Below, piece by piece: positions 1 to 11,324 of a stretch of 46,904 nucleotides of DNA. Source of the stretch: Seison nebaliae (taxonomy: Eukaryota; Rotifera; Pararotatoria; Seisonacea; Seisonidae); the NCBI GenBank assembly GCA_023231475.1, contig JALJEE010000091.1, forward strand, positions 1-46,904. Direction: 5' to 3'. Each line of letters opens with the position of its first letter. The stretch's first letter is position 1. Made by a program: the position numbers and the translations under genes. The notes beneath the pieces are model-generated. The model worked only from the letters and a program-made list of their open reading frames with translations. It did not search any database and was not told the origin of the DNA.

Positions 1-229
1 TTTTTCAACGAATATAGTATTGTCCCAGTACTATTCTGTCGGTTAAAGTAGGAAAAGGACTTTCAAAAAAATGTGGCTTCGCCGTCCCTTTTTTTCTCCT
101 TTTCTTTCCTTCACTTCGTTTCCCTTCGCGAAGTGGTAGTATGTATAGCTCGCGAAAGGGGGATTTATTAAAAGGGGGACGAAGAAATTAATTTCCCTTC
201 GCACTTCGTATCCCCATCACTACCTACAA
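1..229. other. GC-richer, purine/pyrimidine-skewed intergenic segment
   Basis: No gene is visible here. The segment is more GC-rich than the rest of the window. It contains a perfect 10-bp palindrome, CTTCGCGAAG, near 125-134, and related CCCTTCGC-type words repeated near 121, 150 and 194. It lies directly upstream of a transposase relic, so it may be part of the same decayed element, but no terminal inverted repeat pair could be defined. Confidence 0.3.
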
Positions 230-586
230 TTCATTGGTTATCGGGATATTCGGAATAATTTGATAAACAATCATTTTCCGATTCATGTTTGGAACAATTT
301 CTAAGCAATGCGGAAAAACAGCACTCCTTCTATTACTAATAGTATTGCGGAAAGTTTCAATAATTATTTCAATCGAATATCCTCCGGCCAACAGGTAGGT
401 ATATTCTGATTCTTGGATAACATCGAAGAAGTTGAAACATACATTGAGATAAGGATTTTGGAAGCAGAAAAGAATAAAAATCCAAAAATGAAGAAAACAC
501 TTACTGCTCGTTTGAAAAACTTAATTGACGCATTTGATACGATGGACTCTTCATCGTATTTCGAAGAAATAAAGGAAATTGTATGA
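230..586 (+). pseudogene. Decayed MULE/FLYWCH-type transposase fragment (C-terminal part)
   Basis: Three short coding-like stretches occur in different frames. First comes FIGYRDIRNN...HVWNNF, ended by a stop. Then RKNSTPSITNSIAESFNNYF, from about 311. Then a charged helix-rich end with LEAEKNKNPKMKKTLTARL and SSSYFEEIKEIV, stopping at 584-586. The order 'VWNNF', then '(T/S)xxNS(I/V)AESFNxxFN', then a Lys-rich helix and a short terminal helix resembles the C-terminal end of MULE-type transposases found near FLYWCH zinc-finger genes. The frame breaks show it is not functional as read. The family assignment is pattern recognition only. The N-terminal transposase core with its catalytic residues is not in the window. 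Confidence 0.5.
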
Positions 587-601
587 AATATCTATAATAT
601 A

Positions 602-748
602 GTAAATATCTTTGGCTTATATGTTTTTCTCCCGTTCCCAACGGCACAACGATGGGACACACGTCTCACGGAACGTAGAGATGTCCTACCACTGACCGTA
701 GAGGAGATCGATCAACTTTCAATTTATCCCGACGAGAATTTGACTTAA
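602..748 (+). other. Short coding-like open stretch downstream of the transposase relic
   Basis: A 48-codon open stretch without an ATG reads VNIFGLYVFLPFPTAQRWDT and continues with an acidic end, stopping at TAA (746-748). Its composition is less AT-biased than the surroundings. It could be the tail of the same decayed transposon or a leftover exon. I do not recognise it. Confidence 0.25.
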
Positions 749-2298
749 AAAAAAGAAAAAAAATTAGGTCAATTCTTATCATCCAAGATACAGGGTCGTA
801 AGTTATTATCGGAAAATTACGAAATTACATTCGAATTAAAGTGTAATTTTAATTAAAATAAGTCTGAGTGAAATTATATATTTTATTGCTGAAAATTCTT
901 CTCACAAATTTTTAATCGTTTCATTGACGGGTGAACTGCTGTGTTACATTGGAAGTTACTAATTATTTTGAAGCAATACAAATAAAGTTTTATCGGCATA
1001 ATTTTACAATCTCACAATATGACGTCGGATAATGTGATATCGTCTGATATACAAAGGCACATTTGAGAAGAATAATTTTCAATGTGAAAAGCAAACTTAG
1101 AAAATCTAAAATTTGTTCTTTTCAGAAAGAAGAGGAAATCATCAAAAGAACAGAAAGAGAATATTGCAAAACTTGTAGAGCGATTTCTGATAAAAATAAA
1201 TAAGATTTTTTTTCAATTTAAAACGGAAATAACTCAACTATATAAATGTGTTTCGCTAAAAAAAGTTCTGGATATTTTCTATGTGAGTGAAATAGAAAAT
1301 GACTAAGCTATTGAGAATCTGTAACAAAAATGAAGGATGTTGTAAGAAAATATCATAAATCGAAATGTGTTGGTTGAAATTTTCGTTTTAAATAACTTTA
1401 GAGAAATTGGATGAGAATTAAGGCAAAAAAATCTTTGTTATGTTGTTGGATGGGCATAAATTGTTCGAATTCGTACAAATGTTGAAAAGGTAGTTTTCTT
1501 ATAAATAGAACAAAATATCAAATTTTAGGAAGAAATTAAGAATGAGTTTGTTTCGGTTAATTTCATCGAAAAATAATGATCGAATTTTTCTGAATAATTT
1601 AACGTTTCAATTTATTTATCTACAAAAGAAAAAGTTAGTGATGAAAAAATGGATTTAAATTAAAAAACTATGTTTTAACGATTCAGGATTGGTGATCGGT
1701 TCTTGTTCATTTTTCTCTTCTGTTAAATGATAAAAGGAAAATTAAAAGAAATAGGAGAAAATGTGAGAAAGGAAGAAATGAGGTAATGTTTTTCCACCAA
1801 ACTAAAAATGAAAGCAGAAATGAAGCTACAAGAAAATCAAATTATAAAAAATCAATATTCCATCCATCAACAACAAAGAAACATTCCAAAATCAAGAAGA
1901 ATTTTTTGAAGCATATTTTTTGCAGGTTGCACAGCAATAAATTTCGTTTTTTTCCGAAATGAATGATAACAATTTGAACACAGATCAATTGAAGCAAATA
2001 ATGTAGAGCCATATCTCAAATGAACTACACAAATTTTCATCATCGCTTAAATCTAGAACTCTTTAATCATTTTGCACACTTATAATGATAGAAAGATGAA
2101 TAAGTATATAGACATAGATGGACTAGTCTTCCGTATTATTACTTACATGTGACTTTTATCATATTGTACTCACAAAAATGAGTATCGGTTACACCTTTCA
2201 ACAAATGACGTCGAACAATTAGTAGTAAGCGAAATATACTGAGGAGAAAGATGAGACAATGAGAATGTCCATATGGATTCATGTATGTGGAATTACAC
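749..2298. other. Intergenic, no gene recognised
   Basis: AT-rich sequence with no open frame of note on either strand and no RNA gene I can recognise. It lies beyond the 3' end of the minus-strand RSPH1 gene. Confidence 0.5.
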
Positions 2299-3347
2299 TT
2301 ATTGATCATATTGATGATTATTATTGAATTTCATTGAGAAATGATCATCATCATTTCGTTGGTTTGTGGATGTTGGATATAAGTAAGAGTTGAATGAAGA
2401 TGTATCTATATTGGTTGTGGTTAACGTGTTGTCAACAGTCAAAGCGATCTGTTCTTCATCTTGTTTCACAAGGGAATTATCTAATAATTCTTCTTCATCT
2501 GATGAATTCTTGTCCATTTGTTGTTCTTGTGAATCTTCGAATTCTTCATTCTTAAGAGAATCAGTTGAAGAGTGATGAGATTCTAAAAAATAAATAATTT
2601 CTTTTAAATAAAGAATTCTAATGAAACCTTTATATTCATCAACGTTCGATATTTCTTCATTTTCATCTTTCATATCATTTTCCTTCAAATCATGAAATTC
2701 CTGATTATTCACATCGACTTCAATTTCTTCTTTTTGGGCACCATCCTCTTTATCAGAAGTTCCATCTTCAACTTCAACGATTTCTTTATTTTTTCCATGA
2801 GAAGATTGACTGTTCAAACTTTCTTTTGAATCATTTAAAGATTTTTTGTCAACGGAACTCCGTTCAAACTCGTCATAAAAACTCTTCTCGTTATCGGAAT
2901 CATTATGGTCGAACACATTATTTGATAATTTATCCGAATGTTTATCCTTCTCATCACCACCGGAGGGAATATCTTTAAATTCGTTTTGATTCTCTAACGA
3001 TTCTTCAACATCTTCAAGTTCTTCTTCGTTTGTTGTCGATTCTTTGTCATTAACATCTTGTTCCACTTCCATTCCATCTATATCCCCTCCATAAATTTCA
3101 TCATCATTCTCAACCTGTTCGTCGTCACCAGATGATTGATCATTTTGACTATTAATATCGTCATGGTCATATGATTGAGTGTTAATTTCAACTTCATCTT
3201 TAGCATTGATTTGATAAATCTCATCCCCATGAATATGAACGTCATTGTCATCTTTCTCCTCATCAGTTTGATGATAATCCTCATCACCATCATATTCTTG
3301 ATGATCATCCCGTAACTCCAACTCTGATGCTTGTCTCACAATATCGG
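2299..3347 (-). CDS. RSPH1: RSPH1 alternative terminal exon (9b), acidic tail
   Basis: Acidic exon on the minus strand preceded by an AG acceptor at 3348-3349 (phase 1). It encodes DIVRQASELELRDDHQEYDGDED and then about 300 residues dominated by D, E, N and S. A 45-bp GT...AG intron (2583-2627) contains no stop and is a multiple of three, so it reads through if retained. With that intron removed, the exon gives 334 residues after the split codon. Its first residues mirror those of the upstream exon 9a ([21 protein letters not shown]), and both acceptors are phase 1. It therefore fits the exon-8 donor at 6379 as an alternative last exon, giving a protein of about 920 aa. It could instead be the remnant of a duplicated gene 3' end. 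Transcript data would decide. Confidence 0.6.
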
Positions 3348-3653
3348 CTAATATGTTTTAAGTGATTCAAATAAAAAGGTTGAGGAATTATTAAACAGCA
3401 AACAATATTTAAGTCAGTTCATGATAATATTTTTCTAATTTTTTCTACTTTTTCAAATCATATTCATGAAGCGGGAAACCATAAGGAAGTAAAGTTGAAA
3501 GAAAAGAAAAGTAAAGAAGGCTCTTTTGGGTGGCTATTCATGAACGTCACTCTAGAATTAAACTTCAAACAACTATAAATTAGCTGTACTATTCATTAAC
3601 TGAAGTATACATCTTGCTGCACTTACAATTATAAGTTTCGTCTAAAACAACAT

Positions 3654-6600
3654 CTACATTTTCTTCTCCACCATTGCGTCATTGTAATAGCCACCGGCAG
3701 AAATGATTTGACCTTCCACAGTATCCACTGGTTCGGCGACTACATTTTCTTCTGCTGGTTTGCTACAATCTACTTTACTTTCTGCACATTTCTCAACTAC
3801 TTTCGATTCTTCTTCAGTAGCAAGAACTACTTTCTCCTTCTCTTCCTTTTCTTTCTTTTCTTCACTCTTGGATGTTTCTTCGATTATTTTCAATATTTGG
3901 TTCTCAACATCATCAGTGGATATCAACGGTTCAACATCAGTTGCATCTTTAGCCAACTCATTTTTACTATTCATCGATTCGTTCTCTGCAATATCCTTAA
4001 TCATCTTTATGTCTGATTTCTCTTCAACTTCAACATATCTTTGAGCTTCACATACTTCTTTATTTTTTGGACATTTTTCACCAGATTTTTGTTCACAACA
4101 TTTCTCACAGCTTTCAACACATTCTTCCACTGTATTTGATACATTAAATTTCTCTTCTTCCGCAGAAATGTTTTTGGACTGAAATTCTGCCTTTTTCTCC
4201 ACTAGTGGTTCTGAAATTTCTTCTGTTACTTCCTCTGATTTTTCTTCTCGTTTTTGTTCGGATTCATCTTCAGGTTTATCTTCAGACTTCTCCTCCGGTT
4301 TTACCTCAGATTCTTCTGGTGATTTTTCTTCAGGTTTCTCTTTGGGTGTGTTTTCCGACACTTCTTCTTGTTTCTCTTCCTGTTTTTCTTCACATTTTTC
4401 ATCTGATTTCGTATCTGATTTTTCTTCCGGTTTTTCATCTGGTTTGGCATCTGATTGTTCTTCAGATTTTTCCTCCAGTTTTTCATCTGGTTTTTCTTCA
4501 GGTTTTGTCTCTGTTACTTCTTCGGATTTTTCTTCCGATTTTTCATCTGGTTTTGCTTCCGATTTTTCTTCACATTTTTGTTCAGATATTTCTTCCGGTT
4601 TTTCTTCTGGTTTTTCTTGAGATTGTTCTTCTAATTTTTCTTCAGATTTCTCTTCAGGTTTGGTCTCTGTTACTTCTTCCGATTTTTCTTCCGATTTTTT
4701 ATCTGGTTTTGCTTCCGATTTAACCTCCGATATTTCTTCCGATTTTTCTTCCAATTTTTCATCTGGTTTTTCTTCTGATTTTTCTTCTGATTTTTCTTCA
4801 AATTTCTCTTCAGGTTTGGTCTCTGTTACTTCGGATTTTTCTGCCAATTTTTCATCTGGTTTTTCTTCTGAGTTTTCTTCACATTTTTGTTCAGATGTTT
4901 CTTCCGGTTTTTCTTCTGGTTTTTCTTCAGATTTTTCTTCAGATTTTTCTTCCGGTTTTTCTTCAGATTTTTTTTCAGATTTATCTTCAGGCTTCTCCTC
5001 CGGTTTTATCTCAGATTCTTCTGGTGATTTTTCTTCAGGTTTCTCTTTGGGTGTGTTTTCCGACACTTCTTCTTGTTTCTCTTCCTGTTTTTCTTCACAT
5101 TTTTCATCTGATTTCGTATCTGATTTTTCTTCCAGTTTTTCATCTGGTTTGGCATCTGATTTTTCATCTGGTTTTTCTTCAGATTGTTCTTCAGATTTTT
5201 CTTCCAGTTTTTCTTCTGCTTTTTCTTCCAGTTTTTCTTCTGGCTTTTCTTCTCTTTTTTCTTGTTTTTCTTCTGATTTTTCGTCTGACTTTTCTTCGGA
5301 TTTTTCTTCCGGTTCTTCATCTGGTTTTTCATCTGGTTTTTGTTCAGATTTTTGTTCAGATTTTTCTTCAAATTTTTGTTCAGATTTTTCTTCTGGTTTT
5401 TCATCAGGTTTTTCTTCAAATTTTTCATCCGATTTTTCTTCAGATTTGGTCTCCGTTATTTTTTCGGATTTCTCTTCTGATTTTTCTTCAAGTTTTTCAT
5501 CGGTTTTGGTCTCCGATATTGCTTCCGGTTTTTCTTCCGGTTTTTCTTCCGGGTTTTGATCCATTTTTTTTTCAGGTTTTTCTTCTGATTTTTCTTCTGA
5601 TTTTTCGTCCGGTTTTGCTTCGGTTTTTTGTTTAGGTTTGTCATCTGAAACTTCTTGATGTTTTTCCTCAGATGTTTCTTCAGATTTATCAACTGAGACT
5701 CCTTCTGGTTTTTCGTCAAGTTTGGTCTCCGATACTGCTTCTGATTTTTCTTCAGATTTTTCTACTGATTTTTCCTCAGGTTTTTCTTCAGTTTTAGTTT
5801 CTATTTGAGGTGTCGATTCTTCTTCAACCGTTTTCGAACTTTCATCAATTTCAGTTTTATCTTCTGACTTGCTTGACACGTCCACTGCTTCACATTTTCC
5901 TTCTAATGTTTGTTCATTTTTACTATCTTTTTTCTGGTCGTCGCCGACATTTGGTTCAACATCAAATGTTGATTCATCATTACAATCTTCGAAGACATCT
6001 TCATCGGCGTCGTATTCTCGGGCGGAATTGCGACGTTCAGATGCTTCCTTACGTGTGATGTTATCTATAAGATCGATGTAAAATGTGCGAGTTCAAAGGA
6101 TGATAGTAGCAGATGAAAATATCTTACGAATCAATTGCATAAAAAGTATTAATAAGTAGAGATATGAAGAAGCCAAAAGGAGAAGATGTTAGACATATCA
6201 GAAGAATAAGAATAATTAATATACAGATAGTATAAGGAATTTAAAATGTTGAGAAAAGTTTAAAGTAATCTCGTTCAACAGGTTAACATATTGACCAAAA
6301 GTATAAAGATTGGTAGGAAGCGTTATCATCAACTGTTATTACAAAGCATCTAAGCAACTGAATGTTTTAGCAAAATCACCTGCACTGTTATTTATGGTAA
6401 ATGTCATCAATCCGTCATTATATGACGTGTTGGAATAATCGTTATCGAAATTTGTATTGTTCTTAAATGCATCCGATGCATCATTAAGTACGTTTTTCAC
6501 TTCGTTCTTCATTGATTCGAAATCATTTGTAACATTTATATTTATGTTATCGAGATCAGTTTCCAATTTATTGACGTTGTCTTTCATATCGTCTTTCATA

Positions 6601-8550
6601 TCATCCAATTTATTTTTTAAATCAGAGACATCCATTAATTCCTCAGTTTGGTCTTTAACGTCTTCCATTAATTCTTCAGTTTTTTCTTTAGTGTCTTCCA
6701 TCAGTTCTTCCGTTTGATCTTTAGCGTCATCCATTACTTTTTCGATATCTTCTTTCGCTTCTTTCAATATTTCTTCAGTTTTCAGCTCTGCTGCATCCAT
6801 TGTTGCATCGACTTTATCTTGAGCTTCATCAATCGTTTCTTCAACTTTATCTCCAACTTCTTCCACTTTTTCTTTCGTTGCTTCAACGGCATTATCTGCT
6901 TCTACTTCTGCAGAGATTTCCATCGATTTGGAATCAATCACTTCAACTATATGTTCACTCTGATCTTTCATTTCGTCAATTGGATTAGCTGCATCAACAT
7001 AGATTGTTTCTTTTGTTATTTCAGTTTCATCTTCTGTTGATTCACGATCACCACCGAAAACATTTTTAACGGCATCTTGTGCCCGATTAAAGAATCCGCC
7101 GAACAATCCGGCTTTTTTCTCTTCATTTCCTGATAGATTGGAAGCGAAATTAAATGGAAATAATAGAAACTGAATTACCAAAATCAAATTAGAAGAAAAT
7201 AATTCGAATCTATCCCAAAGAAAATCTTATTTACCGTCACTAGTTTCCGTCGGAAGTTCAGCACCAATCGGTGCAGTTTCCGTTGCAGGTTCTTCCACAT
7301 TCTGTTTCTTCTCTACATCATCAACCTCATTCTTTACTTCCTTATCCTCTGCGCTACCTTTACTACGTACTAAATTATCCGGCTCTGGAGAGGCAACTTG
7401 ATCGGTTGCTATAAAATTCCTTATTCTTTTCATAACTCGCCTCTAATCTACTAACCTAATTCATCGGTTTGTTCTGTCGTTGGTTCGGTTGGTTCAGGTA
7501 ATCCACTTTCCGTTCCTGCTGTTTGATCATCTTTTTTCTCTTCTTCTTCCTCCACTTCTTCTTCTTCTTCTTCTTCGTCTTTCTTCTCTTCCAATTCCTC
7601 CGTAGAGGCGGCTGGAGGCTCTTCATCTTTCGCTACCTTTCTCGTTTCACCAGCAATCCATTTTGGAATAACTTTTGGTTCGGTTTCTGATTCAGCATCG
7701 GCATCTGGAGTCTGTAACATAATTGAGAAATTGTTTTTTCGATTTTGATATTAAAATAAAAATTAGTCTTTTAACTTCTTCCACCAATTGATAATCTCCG
7801 AGTTGTTCGCATCCCACGTCGAAAACATATTTACCGGGTCCTTTGGGCTAAATGGAGATTGAAGGTTATTTGTATTATGAAAGAATACAATCATCTAACC
7901 AGATCATCAACAAACATTCCTTCATATTTATAATTGGAATAATAAACTTCGCCAAATCCGTTTCGTTTTCCATCCTTCCATTCTCCAATATATTTTGCAC
8001 CCGTTTCAGCATAAGTATAAGTGCCTTTTCCGTGACGCATATGGTTCTCCCAAGCTCCATCATAAACATCTTTATTTTTATAAGTGTAGATTCCATTACC
8101 GTTTCTCAAATTCTCTGCCCATGAACCTGTTTATAATACAAACAATTTCTCATTTTAGTCGATATTTAAGAACGTTACCTTCATATTTCGATCCGTCGGG
8201 ATAATAGAAGATACCTTCGCCATCTTTTTTACCTTCTTTAAAATCTCCCACATATTTTGCACCTGTTTTGAACCTTTAAATATTTATCGTTAATTTCATA
8301 TTACGACCACTCTCTAACATGTAAGTTCCTTTGCCGTGTCTTTTGCCGTCCTGGTAAGTTCCTTTGTATGAATCACCATTAGGCAATTTCGCCTCACCTT
8401 GTCCATGGCGTTCCCCTTTATCATTCCTTTCACCCTTATATTCCTGAAATGGGAATTACTTGATAGAAAGAAAAATTTTCAATGTCCAACACCAATGTAG
8501 TTTGATTGATCTTCGCTTTGTTCGTCTTCAACATTATCGTAATCATTCAT
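3654..8550 (-). CDS. RSPH1: Radial spoke head 1 homologue (RSPH1) with giant acidic tail
   Basis: MORN-repeat component of the axonemal radial spoke head, needed for beating of motile cilia and sperm flagella. Minus-strand exons read by eye: 8491-8550, 8308-8443, 8179-8262, 7900-8126, 7776-7847, 7456-7711, 7235-7408, 6380-7129 and 3654-6064; they close in frame at 1389 aa. The start [11 protein letters not shown]...NYIG is followed by [22 protein letters not shown] units ([72 protein letters not shown]) and then [19 protein letters not shown], the RSPH1 signature. Vertebrate RSPH1 is about 300 aa. The extra ~1100 residues are acidic (exons 6-7), amphipathic and coiled-coil-like (exon 8), and [11 protein letters not shown] repeats (exon 9a). 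Exon 9a begins with a motif resembling the RSPH1 C-terminus and ends with a Cys cluster ([18 protein letters not shown]). Confidence 0.8.
4190..5830 (-). repeat. [10 protein letters not shown] tandem repeat inside RSPH1 exon 9a
   Basis: The codons for short units of the form (S/P)-(E/D)-EK are tandemly repeated about 100 times with almost no hydrophobic residues. A higher-order duplication is visible. The segment around 4300-4460 ([17 protein letters not shown] and neighbours) recurs nearly identically around 5008-5165, an offset of roughly 706 bp. The opposite strand therefore shows long [10 protein letters not shown]-type open frames, which are artefacts of the repeat. Confidence 0.85.
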
Positions 8551-8697
8551 TTTGGTTAAGAAAAAGTTTTGTTGAAATAAAGAAAGATTCGAAAAGAAAG
8601 ATTTGAAATATCTGCACAATATAACGAAATAATAGACGACGGTCAATATTATGGAATTCTGCAAATATAATTCCGGTTAGATATTTCGTATGTTACT

Positions 8698-8712
8698 GGT
8701 TGCTTAGCAACC
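8698..8712 (-). promoter_or_regulatory. X-box (RFX binding site) upstream of RSPH1
   Basis: The sequence GGTTGCTTAGCAACC is a perfect palindrome of two RFX half-sites (GTTGC and GCAAC). It lies 148 bp upstream of the RSPH1 start codon. RFX factors control ciliary genes in animals through X-boxes in this position, so the site supports both the gene identity and ciliary regulation. Function is inferred. Confidence 0.65.
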
Positions 8713-9994
8713 ACCCCTTTTCCAACGTAAATTATTCAACTGCTTCTCCTTTCTGATTAACTCTATTCATTTAATATGTAAGCTTTCTACATAAATGCCA
8801 AAACAACATTTATATCAATTATTTATGCTCCATTATCATATAGTTCTTTCGATGTGAAATTGATGTGAAATGAATTACATAAAGAGTAACATTATTTCTC
8901 AGCATCATAATTTTCTACCTAAATATCCGACTAGACATTGTTCATAAAAGTGAAGGATAGAAAAAGATGAAATTTAGAAGAAACGTTTGAAAGAAATAAG
9001 GAAATTAAATGAAAGAAACGGAAGAAAATTTGTGGGAAATATATTAAAGTAATGAAGGTCAACTAATTCGATTTAATAATAGTGATACTTAACATTCTTT
9101 CCTCTTTTCTCTTCTTATTATTCTTCTTATGACTTTATCTCTCCTACTTTGAAATGATTTGAAAAGAAAATTACACTCATTTTCATGAGAATCATGAAGA
9201 AAACTCAATGATCATAGGCATTTTCATCGTATTTCCATTTAATTTTCTCCATGAAAATCAACACAAAGTCTATCGTAAAATGACATGTTGAGGTGAAAGA
9301 ATAATTTATAAACAGAAATCTTTAGTTTGATTTATTCATCTCATTCGATCAAGTAACATTTCATGGAATAATGATAAGAGAATTTGGGAAGAAACTGTAA
9401 CTCTTGGGAGGAGGCGAATTTCTACTAAAAAAAATTCCTATTGCAGCATTCGAATTACTGAACCAATTAGGTAATACGATATATCGTTTGTTGTTCATAA
9501 AGATGTTTGAAGGGATTCTGACTTCAATATCTTTTCGAGAGAAGATAAATATTATACTGAATTTAGAACGAACTAATAATATTCATATTTGCGGCGACCG
9601 GTACCCTTCTTTTCTTTAACAATAAAAACAACAACAGTTTTTAGGAGAAAAATATCCGCATTGACGATACATGTGTGAAGTATTGAAAAACATGTATGTA
9701 TATGTAGATAGAATGTATTTGTCTAACGGAAATGAATAATAATTATCTGAAAGAAAAAATTGTTATATAATTTTGAAGGAAATTGGGAAATGTTGCCGTT
9801 CCACAGGAAATGAAGAAAAACTGTCTAAATGTTGAATAATCTATATAAAAATCAGCACTGATGATTGTTGTGGAAATCAAACAGATTCAACATTTTCAAG
9901 TCATTTCTTGGAAGAGACATTTGTTGTGAAGAGGATAAGGATCATCACTCATCATCATAACTCTCTTCTTAATCGATATCTATCATTAGATCAA

Positions 9995-10026
<32 letters not shown>

Positions 10027-10733
10027 ACCGATAAAAAAAACTCTTTAAAATAAAATTCAACTAAGACTCAAAAAAAATAATTTTCTTAAATTCTCTAAGA
10101 ATTGGGAGAATGAAAGTTAAATAGGAAGAAAGAAAATTAACGAAAATAATAGTGATGTAATCGATTATGTTGGTGATGTTGATGATGATGATGATGTTAT
10201 TGGAAATAAGCGAATGGGCCAAGGGGAATGATGTTCATCTGATTTGAATGGAAAGTAAATGTATAATTGAATGAATAAATAAGTAAATGTGATAGAGAAG
10301 AAAATGAATAAGAAGAGGATATTAGTATAATAAATTCTGTTATCATCGATGAATCATTCGATGACCTCCATCAATGATAATGATGATAGAGGACATCCAT
10401 AAATGAAGAAAAAAATGTCGGACAATTCTCTTGCTCCTTTCTTTTCATCATCGATAAATAAATTGTTGCACTTCTATGTCTGTTTTCCTATGTAGGAAGA
10501 AAATTTCTGTTTCGCAGTCGATTGTTCCCAACTTTAACGCTAAACAAATCATGAAATGACACATTAAATAACGGATAAACATATTATTATATTCCTACAA
10601 TTTGCCTTAAATTGACTCATCACAATCGACAATGTTTGGAAAAATCAGATTGAGGACAGTCAATTCAAATTGATGAACGACTCATTTATGAGAAATACCA
10701 GTTGATGTGTTCGATAGACGCGCACCGAACTTT
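8713..10733. other. Intergenic, simple repeats only
   Basis: AT-rich, no convincing gene. It holds a TA dinucleotide run at about 9998-10024 and GAT-rich stretches near 10170-10200. The one open frame near 9404-9619 has no coding features. Confidence 0.45.
9998..10024. repeat. (TA)n microsatellite
   Basis: Uninterrupted alternating TA of about 27 bp in the long intergenic region. Confidence 0.9.
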
Positions 10734-10836
10734 TTAGGTAAGTAAAGAATGAATAGAAAGAGGAACATCGGTACAATAATTATCATTCTCATCAATAATA
10801 ATGATGGTGATAATCGAAATAATTGTAACATATTCA

Positions 10837-11106
10837 TCAATTAGATAAAGGGGACGTATATGCAAATGCTCTTTTTCGTCTCGATCGAATTCGACCGACT
10901 TTTCCTGAAACCTGGTGGGATTTATCAAAAAGAAAGAAACTCATTTTGTTGTTTATCTTAACTGGACCACCATCGACCGATGGTTGACATCTCGAACAAA
11001 TGCAACACATCCACTCAACATTGAGGACATCGACTATTTCCGAGTTGCCACTCTCAACTTCGTCGTCCGAATATCTCGTGGATAGGAATAATGCGCATAT
11101 AATCAT
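10837..11106 (-). other. Candidate exon(s), GC-richer, unassigned
   Basis: This open stretch is less AT-biased than its surroundings and encodes YSDDEVESGNSEIVDVLNVE, a Cys cluster (WMCCICSRC) and, near its end, a basic run RIRSRRKR. A 51-bp GT...AG segment within it (near 10916-10966) is in frame and may be an intron. Basic clusters of this kind occur as cleavage sites in secreted precursors, but no signal peptide could be placed and no family is recognised. A flanking open frame at 11103-11324 could supply an upstream exon, but I could not join the two in phase. Confidence 0.22.
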
Positions 11107-11324
11107 CTCAAATTGACATATAAAACGAGAAAAATAAGCGGAAATATATTAGGGGGAAAAGTTTGGTGAGGGTGATAGAATGAAAAAAGAATTAATAATT
11201 GATGGAATAACATCCATCTTTTGTTCATTGGCAAATGATGTTGAATAATATTGTGACAACAGATAGTTTTGATGGATGAAATATCCTCCATGTATGTGGA
11301 TGTTCGAGTTTCCCCTCCAACCAT

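Noticed and set aside
3605-3640. A 15-nt AG-bounded microexon (ACGAAACTTATAATT followed by GTAAGT) between the two RSPH1 terminal exons
   Set aside because: It is in the right phase and has a strong donor, but 15 nt is too little to support without transcript data.
4205-5635. Long plus-strand open frames ([10 protein letters not shown]-type and [10 protein letters not shown]-type)
   Set aside because: They are antisense shadows of the minus-strand EKPEEK repeat; the simple codon repeat keeps all frames open.
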